This document shows, piece after piece, positions 33,064 to 41,924 of a stretch of DNA of 64,000 nucleotides. Each line of letters opens with the position of its first letter. The first letter of the stretch is position 1. The notes below the pieces were generated by a model, which searched no databases, was not told the DNA's origin, and was given only the letters and a program-made list of their open reading frames with translations. Source of the DNA: PALSA-1296 sp037143335 (GTDB taxonomy: Bacteria > Bacteroidota > Ignavibacteria > Palsa-1295). A program made the translations under genes and the position numbers. The DNA is taken from positions 1-64,000 of the forward strand of contig JBAWZA010000002.1 in NCBI GenBank assembly GCA_037143335.1, given 5' to 3'.

Positions 33064-35139
33064 TTATTGCATCAGAGCGATTCGAATTCTCCTCACCGAC
33101 CCCGCGACAGTGACTCTGAGAAAATACGAGCCGGTTCGTAATCCTCCGAGCAAGATTTTCTCCGCCATATTTTTTTTCAGATCAATCACCGTTCGCCCAA
33201 CTTCCCTTCCGACTGCGTCATACATTTCCACCGTAGAACCAATAGCATTGACCGATGAAGTCAAATACACATCACCCGATGTTGGATTGGGTTGAAGAAA
33301 CAATTGGGGTAAGCTATCATAAAGTAGAAATTTTGTTATCGTCATGATTCCACACCCACGTGGTGGACAGATAGTTGATCTTGCTGATGGACCAATAGCA
33401 TACGTACAGATTGCGTTCGGATTTATTACTCGCATAGAATCAATCGAAACATCGTAACAATCATCGCCCTCCGGAAAAACAATAAATGTTGCAATCGCAG
33501 AGTTGGTATCCAGACGCATTTCATTTTTTGGGATGGTGACGTTGGCACTCGTCTGTCCTGAGTTGATTACCGTATCAAGCAAAACTCCAGCAAGACTGTG
33601 TACGGAATTATAGATGAGTCGCTTATCAAAATTGAGTGTGAGTTGAATTTCTTCTGGTTGAGTAAATCCTTTAAAGCGAATTGGTACTTGAGCAAATCCT
33701 CCGATAGTATCAAGATTCATATTTGCTGAAAGTACTCCAACACCGACAAGGTCTTTCCCAAATCCTTCGAGCGGTACGACAATTTGTGTGCTATCATCAA
33801 GTGTGATTACATAGTCGCCACGTTGTGCGCCTGATGAGAGTGGACGGAATGAGAGGAGAACGGAATCACTGCCGCGAAGTGAATCTCCGATTGATTGTGA
33901 AATACCATAATCTATCGCATTGATTCCGCTAATAAATTCATGCGCTACTTTTAGTGGCTGGCAGAGTGAACCTTGGATCCTGATTTGTGCAATCACGGGT
34001 GCATCACAACTTCGGAGTGAATCAGATGCAAAGAGTTTATTCGGATTGATCGCAAGTCCCTCGGCAATCGAAACCCCTGGCAGCGAATCGCCTCCACTAT
34101 TGATTGTGCGGTAGATCGTACCAGCATTGTCAGCGGCGAGAATGATATTACTATTGATAGCGCAGACGAGGCGTGTATCGAATATCGCACCGGGTCCGCC
34201 GATGGATTTCCAGGTGACACCTTTATCAGTCGAGCGATGAATTCCGTCTGTGCTTGTTTGCGCAAAGACTGCCCTTGAAGTGAGTGCTACTGATCCGCAA
34301 AAAAATGTTTGGCCTGTTTTCCGATTGATCGCCATGCTCTCGCCAACCCTCCATGAGTTGCCTTGATCGCTGGAGACAAAAATTTCGGAACGGTCATTGA
34401 TAGGCGTCGTGCCTTCCTCGTTGATGGCATAGAGATAGTCAGGGTCGCAGATATTTACTCCGAATGAGTAAGAATCAAAATCGATCGTACCATTTTTTGG
34501 CGTCCACGTTGATCCGTAATCTGTTGTTTTTATGATATGGAGCGAGGCACCTTTTGATCCGACAAGTGCGAGCGCACTACCTCCGAGCAAACCCCTGATC
34601 TGTGGTGCTGTTCCGCCAGCAACTTGCCAAGTCGTCGTCCATGTGGTACCACCGTCTCGGGTAACGTCAATCGTTTCGCCACCACCACCACCGGAGACCA
34701 GAAAATTATTTGGTGAGCCTAAGAAAGCACATGTATATGCCGTCGTTGGTTTGCCGGATGCTCTGTGAACTTCGCGCCAACTCAAGCCTTGATCATCTGT
34801 GCGGAACACTCCGCCAAAAAATGTGCAAACTACCCCTGTGTTGCGATCAAAAAAAACGATATCAATAACGCGGTCAGTCCCTAAACTAGTTGGAGAGCGA
34901 TTCGACCATGTCCGCCCAGAATCCGAGGACATAAAAACCGATTGCATACTACCCGCCCATGCAATTCCAGATTGGAAGGTAATCGCGCCGTTCTCAAGTC
35001 GTTGCGCACCCAAAAGTGCGGGTGCAACGGCTTGCCATTGCGCTCGGAGCGTGGGAGCAAAGAGAGCGATCAAGACAAGAATTGCAATCGCTCGGGAATG
35101 TAGATGTGTTCGTACTTCTGGTTCAGACTTCTTGTCCAT
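33064..35139 (-). CDS. T9SS-exported protein with Asp-box (BNR-like) repeats
   Basis: The 691-residue protein has a signal peptide (AIAILVLIALFAPTLRAQ, cleaved near residue 33). The N-terminal 340 residues carry at least six Asp-box motifs of the S/T-x-D-x-G-x-T/S-W type: SSDSGRTW, TDDQGLSW, TRDGGTTW, TTDYGSTW, SSDQGNSW, STDKGVTW. They mark beta-propeller blades like those in sialidases, sortilin and YCF48-type proteins. The catalytic residues of sialidases are not evident. A beta-sandwich region follows. The last 75 residues form a T9SS type A domain (LFLQPNPTSGDVYL, VEMYDAVGREVGRTV, GLRTGSYFLRV). It ends 5 bases from the PASTA gene and has no clear terminator. It probably acts on the outer surface, possibly binding glycans or proteins. 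Confidence 0.82.
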   Translation of the reverse strand: MDKKSEPEVRTHLHSRAIAILVLIALFAPTLRAQWQAVAPALLGAQRLENGAITFQSGIAWAGSMQSVFMSSDSGRTWSNRSPTSLGTDRVIDIVFFDRNTGVVCTFFGGVFRTDDQGLSWREVHRASGKPTTAYTCAFLGSPNNFLVSGGGGGETIDVTRDGGTTWTTTWQVAGGTAPQIRGLLGGSALALVGSKGASLHIIKTTDYGSTWTPKNGTIDFDSYSFGVNICDPDYLYAINEEGTTPINDRSEIFVSSDQGNSWRVGESMAINRKTGQTFFCGSVALTSRAVFAQTSTDGIHRSTDKGVTWKSIGGPGAIFDTRLVCAINSNIILAADNAGTIYRTINSGGDSLPGVSIAEGLAINPNKLFASDSLRSCDAPVIAQIRIQGSLCQPLKVAHEFISGINAIDYGISQSIGDSLRGSDSVLLSFRPLSSGAQRGDYVITLDDSTQIVVPLEGFGKDLVGVGVLSANMNLDTIGGFAQVPIRFKGFTQPEEIQLTLNFDKRLIYNSVHSLAGVLLDTVINSGQTSANVTIPKNEMRLDTNSAIATFIVFPEGDDCYDVSIDSMRVINPNAICTYAIGPSARSTICPPRGCGIMTITKFLLYDSLPQLFLQPNPTSGDVYLTSSVNAIGSTVEMYDAVGREVGRTVIDLKKNMAEKILLGGLRTGSYFLRVTVAGSVRRIRIALMQ

Positions 35140-35252
35140 GAAACTGTACTACTTGCTTATTCGTACGAGCATTGGAACAGAGCATCAGGCATACCTGTTC
35201 GACTTATTTACAAAACGGGAAGATCGTACGCAGATTTTCTGAAGGATTTAAC

Positions 35253-36227
35253 ATGGCAAATTATCGCCGTCAAGGCATATTCCAAGGAGGATTCGGTGGC
35301 TTCCTTGCTGATACTCCGGTCATCCGCACCATACTCATCGCAAACGTTGCAGTCTATGCGTTTCAGATGTTTTTTGGCGGACTCCGTTTCTCTGGCATTT
35401 CGATCAATGACTACATCGGTCATTTCTTTAATCTCTACCCGCTTGGAGCGCCGCATCAATATTTTGGTGATGCATTAGGACCGGTGCAATTTTATCCGTG
35501 GCAGTTAGTCTCTTACATGTTTTTACATGGCGGTTTCACGCACTTACTTTTCAATATGTTCGGACTCTGGATGTTCGGTACGCAAATCGAAATGATTTGG
35601 GGTGCGCGGAAAGTATTGACCTTTTATTTCTTATGCGGATTAGGCGGAGCCTTGGCACATTTATTTATTTCGCCTCTGCTTGGCGGAAGCGGTCCGCTTA
35701 TCGGAGCATCTGGGGCGATATTCGGATTGCTCCTTGCCTACGGCTTACTCTTCCCTGATCAGTATGTATATTTTTCTTTCATCATTCCGATGAAAGCAAA
35801 ATATGCCATCGGCATATTTGTCATTTTGGAACTCATGTCCGTTGGAGCCGCTGATAACATCGGACACTTAGCTCATCTGGGCGGAGCCGTTGCAGGACTT
35901 ATCTATCTCTTTGCAACAAATGGAGGGACAAAGATTTTTAGTGGATTTGGTTCGCGAAAAAAATCTGATGATAATGCGTACTGGCGAAGCAACACAACAG
36001 CAGGGAATATGTTCAGAAGAAAACCGAACGACGACGATGCTGTAGATGCCGAGTATCACGACATCGGAGGAACGATGACGCGTGCTCAATCAGGTGTCCG
36101 TATCATCACGCAAGAAGATGTTGACAGAATTCTCGATAAAATCGCGGCATCAGGCTACCAGAATTTATCCGAAGAGGAGCGCGAGATATTATTAGAAGCA
36201 TCCAGAAAAATGGAAAAAGGAAATTGA
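35253..36227 (+). CDS. Rhomboid-family intramembrane serine protease
   Basis: The 324-residue protein starts at ATG 35253 with SD-like GAAGGA 8 bases upstream. Six or so helices form the rhomboid core. The catalytic Ser lies in GPLIGASGAIFGLLLA and the His in NIGHLAHLGGAVAGL. HGGFTHLLFNMFGLWMFG gives the L1/TM2 signature. The C-terminal 100 residues are cytoplasmic and end in a helical segment (RIITQEDVDRILDKI, then GYQNLSEEEREILLEASRKM), as in many Bacteroidota rhomboids. It should cut membrane proteins within or near helices; substrates are unknown. The stop codon lies inside the heptamer repeat that follows. Confidence 0.93.
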   Translation: MANYRRQGIFQGGFGGFLADTPVIRTILIANVAVYAFQMFFGGLRFSGISINDYIGHFFNLYPLGAPHQYFGDALGPVQFYPWQLVSYMFLHGGFTHLLFNMFGLWMFGTQIEMIWGARKVLTFYFLCGLGGALAHLFISPLLGGSGPLIGASGAIFGLLLAYGLLFPDQYVYFSFIIPMKAKYAIGIFVILELMSVGAADNIGHLAHLGGAVAGLIYLFATNGGTKIFSGFGSRKKSDDNAYWRSNTTAGNMFRRKPNDDDAVDAEYHDIGGTMTRAQSGVRIITQEDVDRILDKIAASGYQNLSEEEREILLEASRKMEKGN

Positions 36228-36318
36228 GAATTGAAAATTGAGAATTGAAAATGGGGAATGGATTCCCGCCTTCGCGGGAATGACAACTGTTCGCTCAACT
36301 AAAGACTAACGACTACCA
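36221..36318. repeat. Heptamer and REP-like repeat region before ispG
   Basis: Three elements are stacked. At 36221-36253, ATTGAGA and ATTGAAA alternate in a clean 7-base period, and this run contains the rhomboid stop. At 36254-36285 a REP-like GGAATGGATTCCCGCC...CGCGGGAATGAC palindrome follows. At 36298-36318, ACTAAAG, ACTAACG and ACTACC continue in 7-base steps. The ispG GTG start lies at 36325. No promoter is apparent. The same classes occur elsewhere in the window (184-283, 1581-1641, 50810-50901 and 53202-53265). Confidence 0.85.
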
Positions 36319-36324
36319 ACTGCC

Positions 36325-37440
36325 GTGGAATTACCAATCTTAACTACTCCGCAAATCGGACTCGATAGCTTCATTGATAATCGTCGCAAGTCGCGACAAG
36401 TCATGGTGGGCAATATCGCCGTCGGCGGTGGCGCGCCAATCAGCGTGCAGTCAATGACGAAAACGAAGACCGGTGATGCAAAGGGAACACTTGAACAAAT
36501 TCGCAGAGTCGAAGAAGCTGGTTGCGACATCATCCGCGTAACAGTGAATGATTGGGAAGCCGCCGAAGCAATGAAAGAAATAGTTGCTGGTTCAAAAATT
36601 CCTGTAGTAGCAGATATTCATTTTAATCATATTTTCGCCATCAAAGCACTCGAAGCGGGAGTTGCGAAAGTCAGACTCAATCCAGGGAACATCGGCTCTA
36701 TTGAACGCATTCATCAAGTGCTTTCGCTTGCAAAAGAACGTCGCGTCCCGATCCGTATCGGTGTCAACTCCGGTTCTCTCGAAAAAGATATTCTCGAAAA
36801 ACATGGCTACCCAACCGCCGAAGCACTATTCGAGTCAGCGATGAGACATGTTGATATTTGCGAAGATTTTGGATTTTCGGATATTATCATCAGTGTAAAA
36901 TCAACAGATGTTCGCTTGATGATTGCCGCATATCGCCTCATCGCAGAACGCACCGACTATCCGCTTCATCTCGGTGTCACCGAGGCAGGGACGATGAGAG
37001 TCGGTACGATTAAGTCTTCTGTCGGAATCGGCACATTACTTGCCGAAGGCATCGGCGACACCATCAGAGTGTCCCTCACCGACGAACCCGAAAAAGAGAT
37101 TGAAGTTGGAAAAGAAATTCTCCGATCGCTCTCACTGGCAAGTAGAAATGTTGAGATTATCGCATGTCCGACATGCGGAAGATTAGAGATCGATCTCTTC
37201 AAAGTTTGCGACGAACTTGAACGTGCAACGAATCATTTGAAAAAACCTGTGAAGGTAGCAATCTTAGGTTGCGTGGTCAACGGACCTGGCGAAGCCGCCG
37301 ATGCCGACATCGGAATTGCCGCCGGACAAGGTGTAGGAATACTCTACCGAAAAGGAGTAGTCATCCGCCGAATAAAAGAAGAGGACATCGTCCCAGTCCT
37401 CATTGAAGAAATCACAAATTTTGTACCCGACAGTAATTAA
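36325..37440 (+). CDS. ispG: 4-hydroxy-3-methylbut-2-enyl-diphosphate synthase (flavodoxin/ferredoxin)
   Basis: The enzyme converts MEcPP to HMBPP in the MEP isoprenoid pathway with a [4Fe-4S] cluster. The 371-residue length is the bacterial short form. RKSRQVMVGNIAVGGGAPIS and VQSMT open the TIM-barrel domain, and RLNPGNIGS is the substrate region. The C-terminal cluster ligands lie in ACPTCGR and in GCVVNGPGEAADADIG. The start is GTG at 36325, 7 bases behind the repeats. An internal ATG at residue 27 would cut off the conserved N-terminus. There is a gap of 185 bases to the OsmC gene (37441-37625), in which I see nothing. Confidence 0.95.
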   Translation: MELPILTTPQIGLDSFIDNRRKSRQVMVGNIAVGGGAPISVQSMTKTKTGDAKGTLEQIRRVEEAGCDIIRVTVNDWEAAEAMKEIVAGSKIPVVADIHFNHIFAIKALEAGVAKVRLNPGNIGSIERIHQVLSLAKERRVPIRIGVNSGSLEKDILEKHGYPTAEALFESAMRHVDICEDFGFSDIIISVKSTDVRLMIAAYRLIAERTDYPLHLGVTEAGTMRVGTIKSSVGIGTLLAEGIGDTIRVSLTDEPEKEIEVGKEILRSLSLASRNVEIIACPTCGRLEIDLFKVCDELERATNHLKKPVKVAILGCVVNGPGEAADADIGIAAGQGVGILYRKGVVIRRIKEEDIVPVLIEEITNFVPDSN

Positions 37441-37625
37441 ACCGAAGTAGCTGTAACGTCCCCCTCGTCTGGCCCACTGACTATTCGATTCGCAGTTTGC
37501 TCAGTTAGGTGCTTTGTGATTCAAAGTTGCATCCGCTCCCATGACCCAAGGCGATGGCTCGAACCCTATCTGAGGTATAAGTTGTTCAAGAGATTCTAAT
37601 TTTTAATCAAATAATTACTACTATT

Positions 37626-38054
37626 ATGCCAATGTTTATCCGCAGTGCATCTGCAAAATGGAATGGAACCGGAAAAGATGGAATCGGTAAAGTCACGAGC
37701 GAATCCAATGCTCTGAATCTTGAATACCACTGGAAAAATCGTTTCGGTGATGGAAGTGGAACAAACCCAGAAGAGTTGATCGCGGCAGCGCATGCCTCGT
37801 GCTTTACCATGAAGCTCGCTTTTGTGCTCGATGGTTTGGGACACTCAGCTGATGAGTTGAACACCACATCGAAAGTCACAACCGACAAAGCTCCTGGCGA
37901 TTGGACAATCACAAAAATTCATACCATCGTGAGCGGTAAAGTGCCGGGGATTGATCTTGCGAAATTTCAGGAAGCAGCAGAGAATGCAAAGTTGAATTGC
38001 CCAATTTCGCGCGGCTTGAATGCAGAGTTGAGCGTAGAGGCGTCGCTTGTATAA
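37626..38054 (+). CDS. OsmC-family peroxiredoxin-like protein
   Basis: The 142-residue protein reduces organic hydroperoxides with a pair of cysteines. C59 lies in NPEELIAAAHASCFTMKLA and C125 in AENAKLNCPISRGL, both in the family context. The overall OsmC fold pattern (SASAKWNGTGKDGIGKV at the start, then HTIVSGKVPGID) is evident. It acts in the cytoplasm in oxidative stress; Ohr would be a close alternative, but the GTNPEELIAAAHASCF form fits OsmC better. A terminator follows directly. Confidence 0.92.
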   Translation: MPMFIRSASAKWNGTGKDGIGKVTSESNALNLEYHWKNRFGDGSGTNPEELIAAAHASCFTMKLAFVLDGLGHSADELNTTSKVTTDKAPGDWTITKIHTIVSGKVPGIDLAKFQEAAENAKLNCPISRGLNAELSVEASLV

Positions 38055-38079
38055 TCGGTGTTAACTTACTATACACATT

Positions 38080-38114
38080 ATCCGTTTCATCTGAGTATGA
38101 AACGGATTTTTTTT
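38080..38114 (+). terminator. Rho-independent terminator behind the OsmC gene
   Basis: ATCCGTTTCAT (38080-38090) pairs with ATGAAACGGAT (38097-38107) across a 6-base loop, an 11-bp perfect stem followed by eight T at 38107-38114. The next start codon lies only 10 bases behind the T-run. Confidence 0.92.
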
Positions 38115-38124
38115 ATTGTTGTCT

Positions 38125-38742
38125 GTGAGTACTGAAAACTACCTCATAGAACTACCTATCTACCCTGAGCACACCCATTTCACGGTGGAGGCGAGTTTGG
38201 GGAGTACTCATTTTGCCTGTGATCTCTCGCAGTGTAAAGGAGCATGTTGCACCATGCCCGGCGGCAGAGGCGCCCCGATTCTGCGCTCAGAAATTGCAGA
38301 GCTTGGCCGAGTGCTTCCGATCGTTACGAAGTATCTACCGCAAGCAGGTTTGGATGCGATTTCAAAAGTAGGTCTCTGGCAGTCTGAAGCGGATGGTACA
38401 TTCACTATCTCCACCGTCGATGGAAAAGAGTGTATTTTTGTACACTGGGAGGGAGATGTAGCAGTATGTGCAATTCAGACTGCATTCAAGAATGGCGAGG
38501 TAATGGGTTTTGAAAAGCCAATTTCTTGCCATCTTTTTCCGATTCGGATTTATCCTGAACAATCGGAAGGTGAGTACTATATCTGTTATGAAGAAATTGA
38601 TGAATGTCAGCCAGGTCGCCAGCGAGGAGTGGCAGAGCGCATCCCGCTCTTGAACTTCTTAGAGCACCCAATTTCAAGAGCACTGGGGAAAAAGCGAACT
38701 GAATTTTTACTTTCGTCACTCAATGACAGCCTGTCCAATTAA
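38125..38742 (+). CDS. DUF3109-family cysteine-rich protein
   Basis: The 205-residue protein has the DUF3109 pattern. C in STHFACDLSQCKGACC, then GGRGAPILRSE, PISCHLFPIRIY and YICYEEIDECQPG hold at least eight cysteines, which probably bind a metal or iron-sulfur cluster. The family is widespread in Bacteroidota and has no defined function. I chose GTG 38125; TTG codons at 38116 and 38119 lie inside or next to the terminator T-run and are weaker. The gene is 19 bases before hutH and probably shares its transcript. Its own promoter is not visible behind the terminator. Confidence 0.85.
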   Translation: MSTENYLIELPIYPEHTHFTVEASLGSTHFACDLSQCKGACCTMPGGRGAPILRSEIAELGRVLPIVTKYLPQAGLDAISKVGLWQSEADGTFTISTVDGKECIFVHWEGDVAVCAIQTAFKNGEVMGFEKPISCHLFPIRIYPEQSEGEYYICYEEIDECQPGRQRGVAERIPLLNFLEHPISRALGKKRTEFLLSSLNDSLSN

Positions 38743-38761
38743 ATAAGTTTTCAAAAAAGGA

Positions 38762-40312
38762 ATGATTTTTCTTGACGGTAATTCCCTCACAATCACTGAA
38801 GTTGCCCAAGCCTCAAGAAGGGAGCTTGTAGATTTTTCACTCTCGACCGAAGCACTCATTCGTGTTGAGGCCTCACGTAAATTAGTTGATACGTGGGTTG
38901 CTTCGGGCAAAACGATTTACGGCATCACAACAGGATTCGGTGAGTTTGCAAACGTCTCGATTCCTACTGAGCAGATCGAAGAACTCCAGCAAAATTTAGT
39001 TCGTTCACATTCAGCCGGAGTTGGCACTCCGCTTCGGGACGAAGTTGTTCGTGCGATGCTCTTACTTCGCGCCAATGCGCTTGCAAAAGGATATTCCGGA
39101 GTCCGACCATTTGTGATAGAGCAACTTCTTACTTTTCTGAAACTTGATATTCTACCCGTAATCCCTTCACGTGGCAGCGTCGGCTCTTCCGGTGATCTTG
39201 CGCCTCTCTCACATCTTGCTCTGGCACTTACTGGGGAAGGCAAGGTAAGTGTTCCACATGATGGTGGAAGAAAAATTATTTTCGCTGCTGATGCACTGCT
39301 TGAGTATGAGTTAGACCCATTGATCTTGGAAGCTAAGGAAGGACTTGCACTCATCAATGGCACCCAGATGATGTCGGCAATTGGTTCGCTTGCCTTGGAC
39401 AAAGCTCGGAAGTTAGCCGACCTTGCTAACGTATCTGCGGCAATGTCATTCGAAGCATTGCGTGCAACCGACAGAGCTTTTGACGACCGACTGTCGGATG
39501 CACGTCCTCATCTAGGTCAGCGAGAAGTTGCCAAGCACATGAGATGGTTGACAAGAGAAAGCGAGATCCGGAAGTCCCACCTTGAAGGCGATACGCGAGT
39601 GCAAGATGCATACTCGTTGCGTTGCATTCCTCAAGTCCATGGCGCAGTACGTGATACAATTCGTTTTGTTGAACAAGTACTGACGACGGAAATTAATTCT
39701 GCAACAGATAATCCACTCATAATTCCAAGCGTAGACGGGATTGGATCATATCTTGAAGGCGGAAATTTTCATGGCGAGCCTCTGGCTCTCGCTCTTGATT
39801 ATTTGGCAATTGCAATTAGTGAACTTGCTAATATCAGCGAGCGAAGAACAGAGAGACTCGTCAATGGCGCACTCTCGTATGGCTTGCCACGCTTCCTAAC
39901 TTCGAAAGGTGGATTACATTCTGGATTCATGATTGCGCAATATACTGCGGCTGCGCTTGTGAGCGAGAACAAAGTGTTATCGCATCCGGCAAGTGTGGAT
40001 TCGATTCCGACGAGTGCCAACCAAGAAGATCATAACTCGATGGGGTCGGTAGCCGCGTTGAAATTAGAACAAGTCGTTGACAATGTTCAGTCAGTCATCG
40101 CAATCGAAATGCTATGCGCGGCACAAGGAATTGATTTCTTGAAACCGCTTCGACCTGGCAAAGGAAGTGGAGCTGGATATGAGGCTGTCCGCTCAATTGT
40201 TCCATTTTTGGAGGATGATAGGAATTTGTCTATAGACATTGCAAGGATGAAAGATGCAATTTCCGGTGCTGATTTTCTTTCGCACTTACGATCAACCGAA
40301 AGTAATGATTAA
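38762..40312 (+). CDS. hutH: Histidine ammonia-lyase with Ser-Ser-Gly MIO triad
   Basis: HutH removes ammonia from histidine to give urocanate, the first step of histidine degradation. The 516-residue length and the order YGITTGFGEFANV (Tyr53), GSVGSSGDLAPLSHLAL (139-155), INGTQ, and ATDNPLI are typical. Residues 142-144, which cyclise to the MIO electrophile, are Ser-Ser-Gly in place of Ala-Ser-Gly. The key Ser143 and Gly144 are kept, so the cofactor may still form. SADQEDHNSMG-like SANQEDHNSMGSVAA supports HAL over PAL/TAL. A GGA adjoins the ATG as a weak ribosome site. hutI lies 6 kb downstream, hutU is not in the window. Confidence 0.92.
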   Translation: MIFLDGNSLTITEVAQASRRELVDFSLSTEALIRVEASRKLVDTWVASGKTIYGITTGFGEFANVSIPTEQIEELQQNLVRSHSAGVGTPLRDEVVRAMLLLRANALAKGYSGVRPFVIEQLLTFLKLDILPVIPSRGSVGSSGDLAPLSHLALALTGEGKVSVPHDGGRKIIFAADALLEYELDPLILEAKEGLALINGTQMMSAIGSLALDKARKLADLANVSAAMSFEALRATDRAFDDRLSDARPHLGQREVAKHMRWLTRESEIRKSHLEGDTRVQDAYSLRCIPQVHGAVRDTIRFVEQVLTTEINSATDNPLIIPSVDGIGSYLEGGNFHGEPLALALDYLAIAISELANISERRTERLVNGALSYGLPRFLTSKGGLHSGFMIAQYTAAALVSENKVLSHPASVDSIPTSANQEDHNSMGSVAALKLEQVVDNVQSVIAIEMLCAAQGIDFLKPLRPGKGSGAGYEAVRSIVPFLEDDRNLSIDIARMKDAISGADFLSHLRSTESND

Positions 40313-40321
40313 CGATTTGCG

Positions 40322-41722
40322 ATGATTCGCTTATTATTCCGAAAATATCGGTTTCAGATTTTCATGGCGTTTGCTCTCGTAATTGTCGAGAACACAACGT
40401 TTATCGCTGAACCTTATATTTTCGGACAAGCGATTGATGATCTCCGTGATGCGAATCGTATCGAGAACGAAGTAGATTCATCCGTCACGAATGTGATCGT
40501 GCAAGAGGCGATTGATTCTGTTCGAGATTTTTTGCTTGATTCACTCTCTCAGTATTTACCCGAAGATTCTCTGCAATCATACCGCATGATTCCGAGTGAA
40601 GAAATGGTTCAGCATTCGATACTCATGCCGGCAGTCTTTCGCGGACAGCAATCAACTCTTCCTCGTAAACGTCATCCCCGACGCGACTCGCTCAAACGTG
40701 TACTCGACAAACGAATCCAAGATATTATCAAGTCGGATTCCGATCTTCAAGCCAGAACGGATATTCAGCTGAATCCGCCGTCTGCATACTTGATACCAAA
40801 GGTAAAACACGTTCTCAAGAATCGCGATAGTATTCGAGGCCTTGTCAATAGTGGGAAAGCTCCAATTCTAAAAAGGAAATCGGCAAGTCGTGACTCACTG
40901 CGCTTAGCGATCAAGAAAAAACCTCATACCAGAAAGCAGGTGATCGGCAAACAAAAGAAGCCAGTTTCATTTTTTGTCCCGAAAGAATTAGGACCGTTCT
41001 TGCCTCCGATGATTCCGTGGATATTGTTATTTGTCATCAGCTCATGCGTCGGTGCAATTCGAAGAGTCTACGATACGAAGATCTATACGCGGATGTTCGC
41101 TGATCTATCCTCAGGTGTTGTTGCCCAACAACTTGAGCAAGGTGAAGAACTTTCGAAAATTGCTGGCAGGAGTTCACTTGCCTGGCAGAATATAGAATTT
41201 TTTCAATACAGCCTCCCTGAATTTGTTGAGCAACTTATTAATGTAGGTGGTGCAGTTCTTGCTCTTGCATTATTTGATTGGCGCGTTGCAACAGTAGGTT
41301 GTGGTTTAGTAGTGCTTGTTGCGATATCGAGCAAAATCTACATGCAGAAGGTCATGAAATATCAAGTGCAGCTCAACGATCTGCATGAACAAGAGTATAA
41401 CATGTTCGCGACGAAGGACCCTGCGGTGATAAAAAAATATTATTCTGACATTTCAGCCTTAGAGGTGAAATACTCTAATCGTACTGCCGTGAGTTATGGT
41501 ATCATCAGATTCCTCCTGCTCATCATGTTTATGACGACGCTTTATATTTCACTTGATCTTGATCGTTTCACTATAGGTGAATTATATTCAATTGTTGCGT
41601 ACGTATGGACATTTGTGACAGCGAGTGAATACATTCCGTACCTCTCCGAAAAGTGGGTTGCTCTCAAAGATACAACGAGAAGGTTGCAAGCTGGCGAATT
41701 TTTAGCAGCGGAAGCGGAATAA
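40322..41722 (+). CDS. Six-helix ABC-transporter-type membrane protein with a long basic insertion, no ATPase domain
   Basis: The 466-residue protein resembles the ABC_membrane_3 group of stand-alone six-helix proteins (RKYRFQIFMAFALVIVENTT, then PYIFGQAIDDL at the start; PWILLFVISSCVGAIRRVYD and KIYTRMF later). The last helices read YGIIRFLLLIMFMTTLYISL and SIVAYVWTFVTASEYIPYLS. No Walker A, signature or Walker B is present. Between helix 1 and helix 2 an insertion of about 180 residues (45-225) is polar and basic, with RDSL at 121-124, RDSI at 168-171 and RDSL at 190-193. The usual family length is near 240. A function is not known. It starts 9 bases behind hutH. Confidence 0.75.
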   Translation: MIRLLFRKYRFQIFMAFALVIVENTTFIAEPYIFGQAIDDLRDANRIENEVDSSVTNVIVQEAIDSVRDFLLDSLSQYLPEDSLQSYRMIPSEEMVQHSILMPAVFRGQQSTLPRKRHPRRDSLKRVLDKRIQDIIKSDSDLQARTDIQLNPPSAYLIPKVKHVLKNRDSIRGLVNSGKAPILKRKSASRDSLRLAIKKKPHTRKQVIGKQKKPVSFFVPKELGPFLPPMIPWILLFVISSCVGAIRRVYDTKIYTRMFADLSSGVVAQQLEQGEELSKIAGRSSLAWQNIEFFQYSLPEFVEQLINVGGAVLALALFDWRVATVGCGLVVLVAISSKIYMQKVMKYQVQLNDLHEQEYNMFATKDPAVIKKYYSDISALEVKYSNRTAVSYGIIRFLLLIMFMTTLYISLDLDRFTIGELYSIVAYVWTFVTASEYIPYLSEKWVALKDTTRRLQAGEFLAAEAE

Positions 41723-41740
41723 CTCCTAAAGCTTCTGTGT

Positions 41741-41759
41741 AACGGACTCTTAGTCCGTT
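41741..41759. repeat. Perfect 8-bp palindrome centred on CTTAG
   Basis: AACGGACT, CTT, AGTCCGTT form a perfect inverted repeat 18 bases behind the previous stop. It parallels 1666-1686. There is no T-run, though the location could serve as a weak terminator or RNA-stabilising hairpin. The remainder of the 41723-41924 gap shows no gene. Confidence 0.65.
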
Positions 41760-41924
41760 CGTCTTCTCCAGTATAGCTGAGAATTCAATTAACCTAACAG
41801 ATTTATATATACCCTCACTCTACTTCAATTGTTTCACATTTCATCATCCAAAAATTATTGCCTGAATCAAGGAGTAACAATCCTAAAATACTTGGCGTAA
41901 CTTCTTGTGAAAGGAGAATAACCA

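Noticed and set aside
35172..35252. N-terminal extension of the rhomboid gene
   Set aside because: The 27 codons are not rhomboid-like and the ATG 35253 has a better ribosome site and a family-typical start.
38917..39402. 161-codon antisense frame over hutH
   Set aside because: The forward frame includes invariant HutH motifs; the antisense product is Ser/Arg/Pro-rich with no recognised features.
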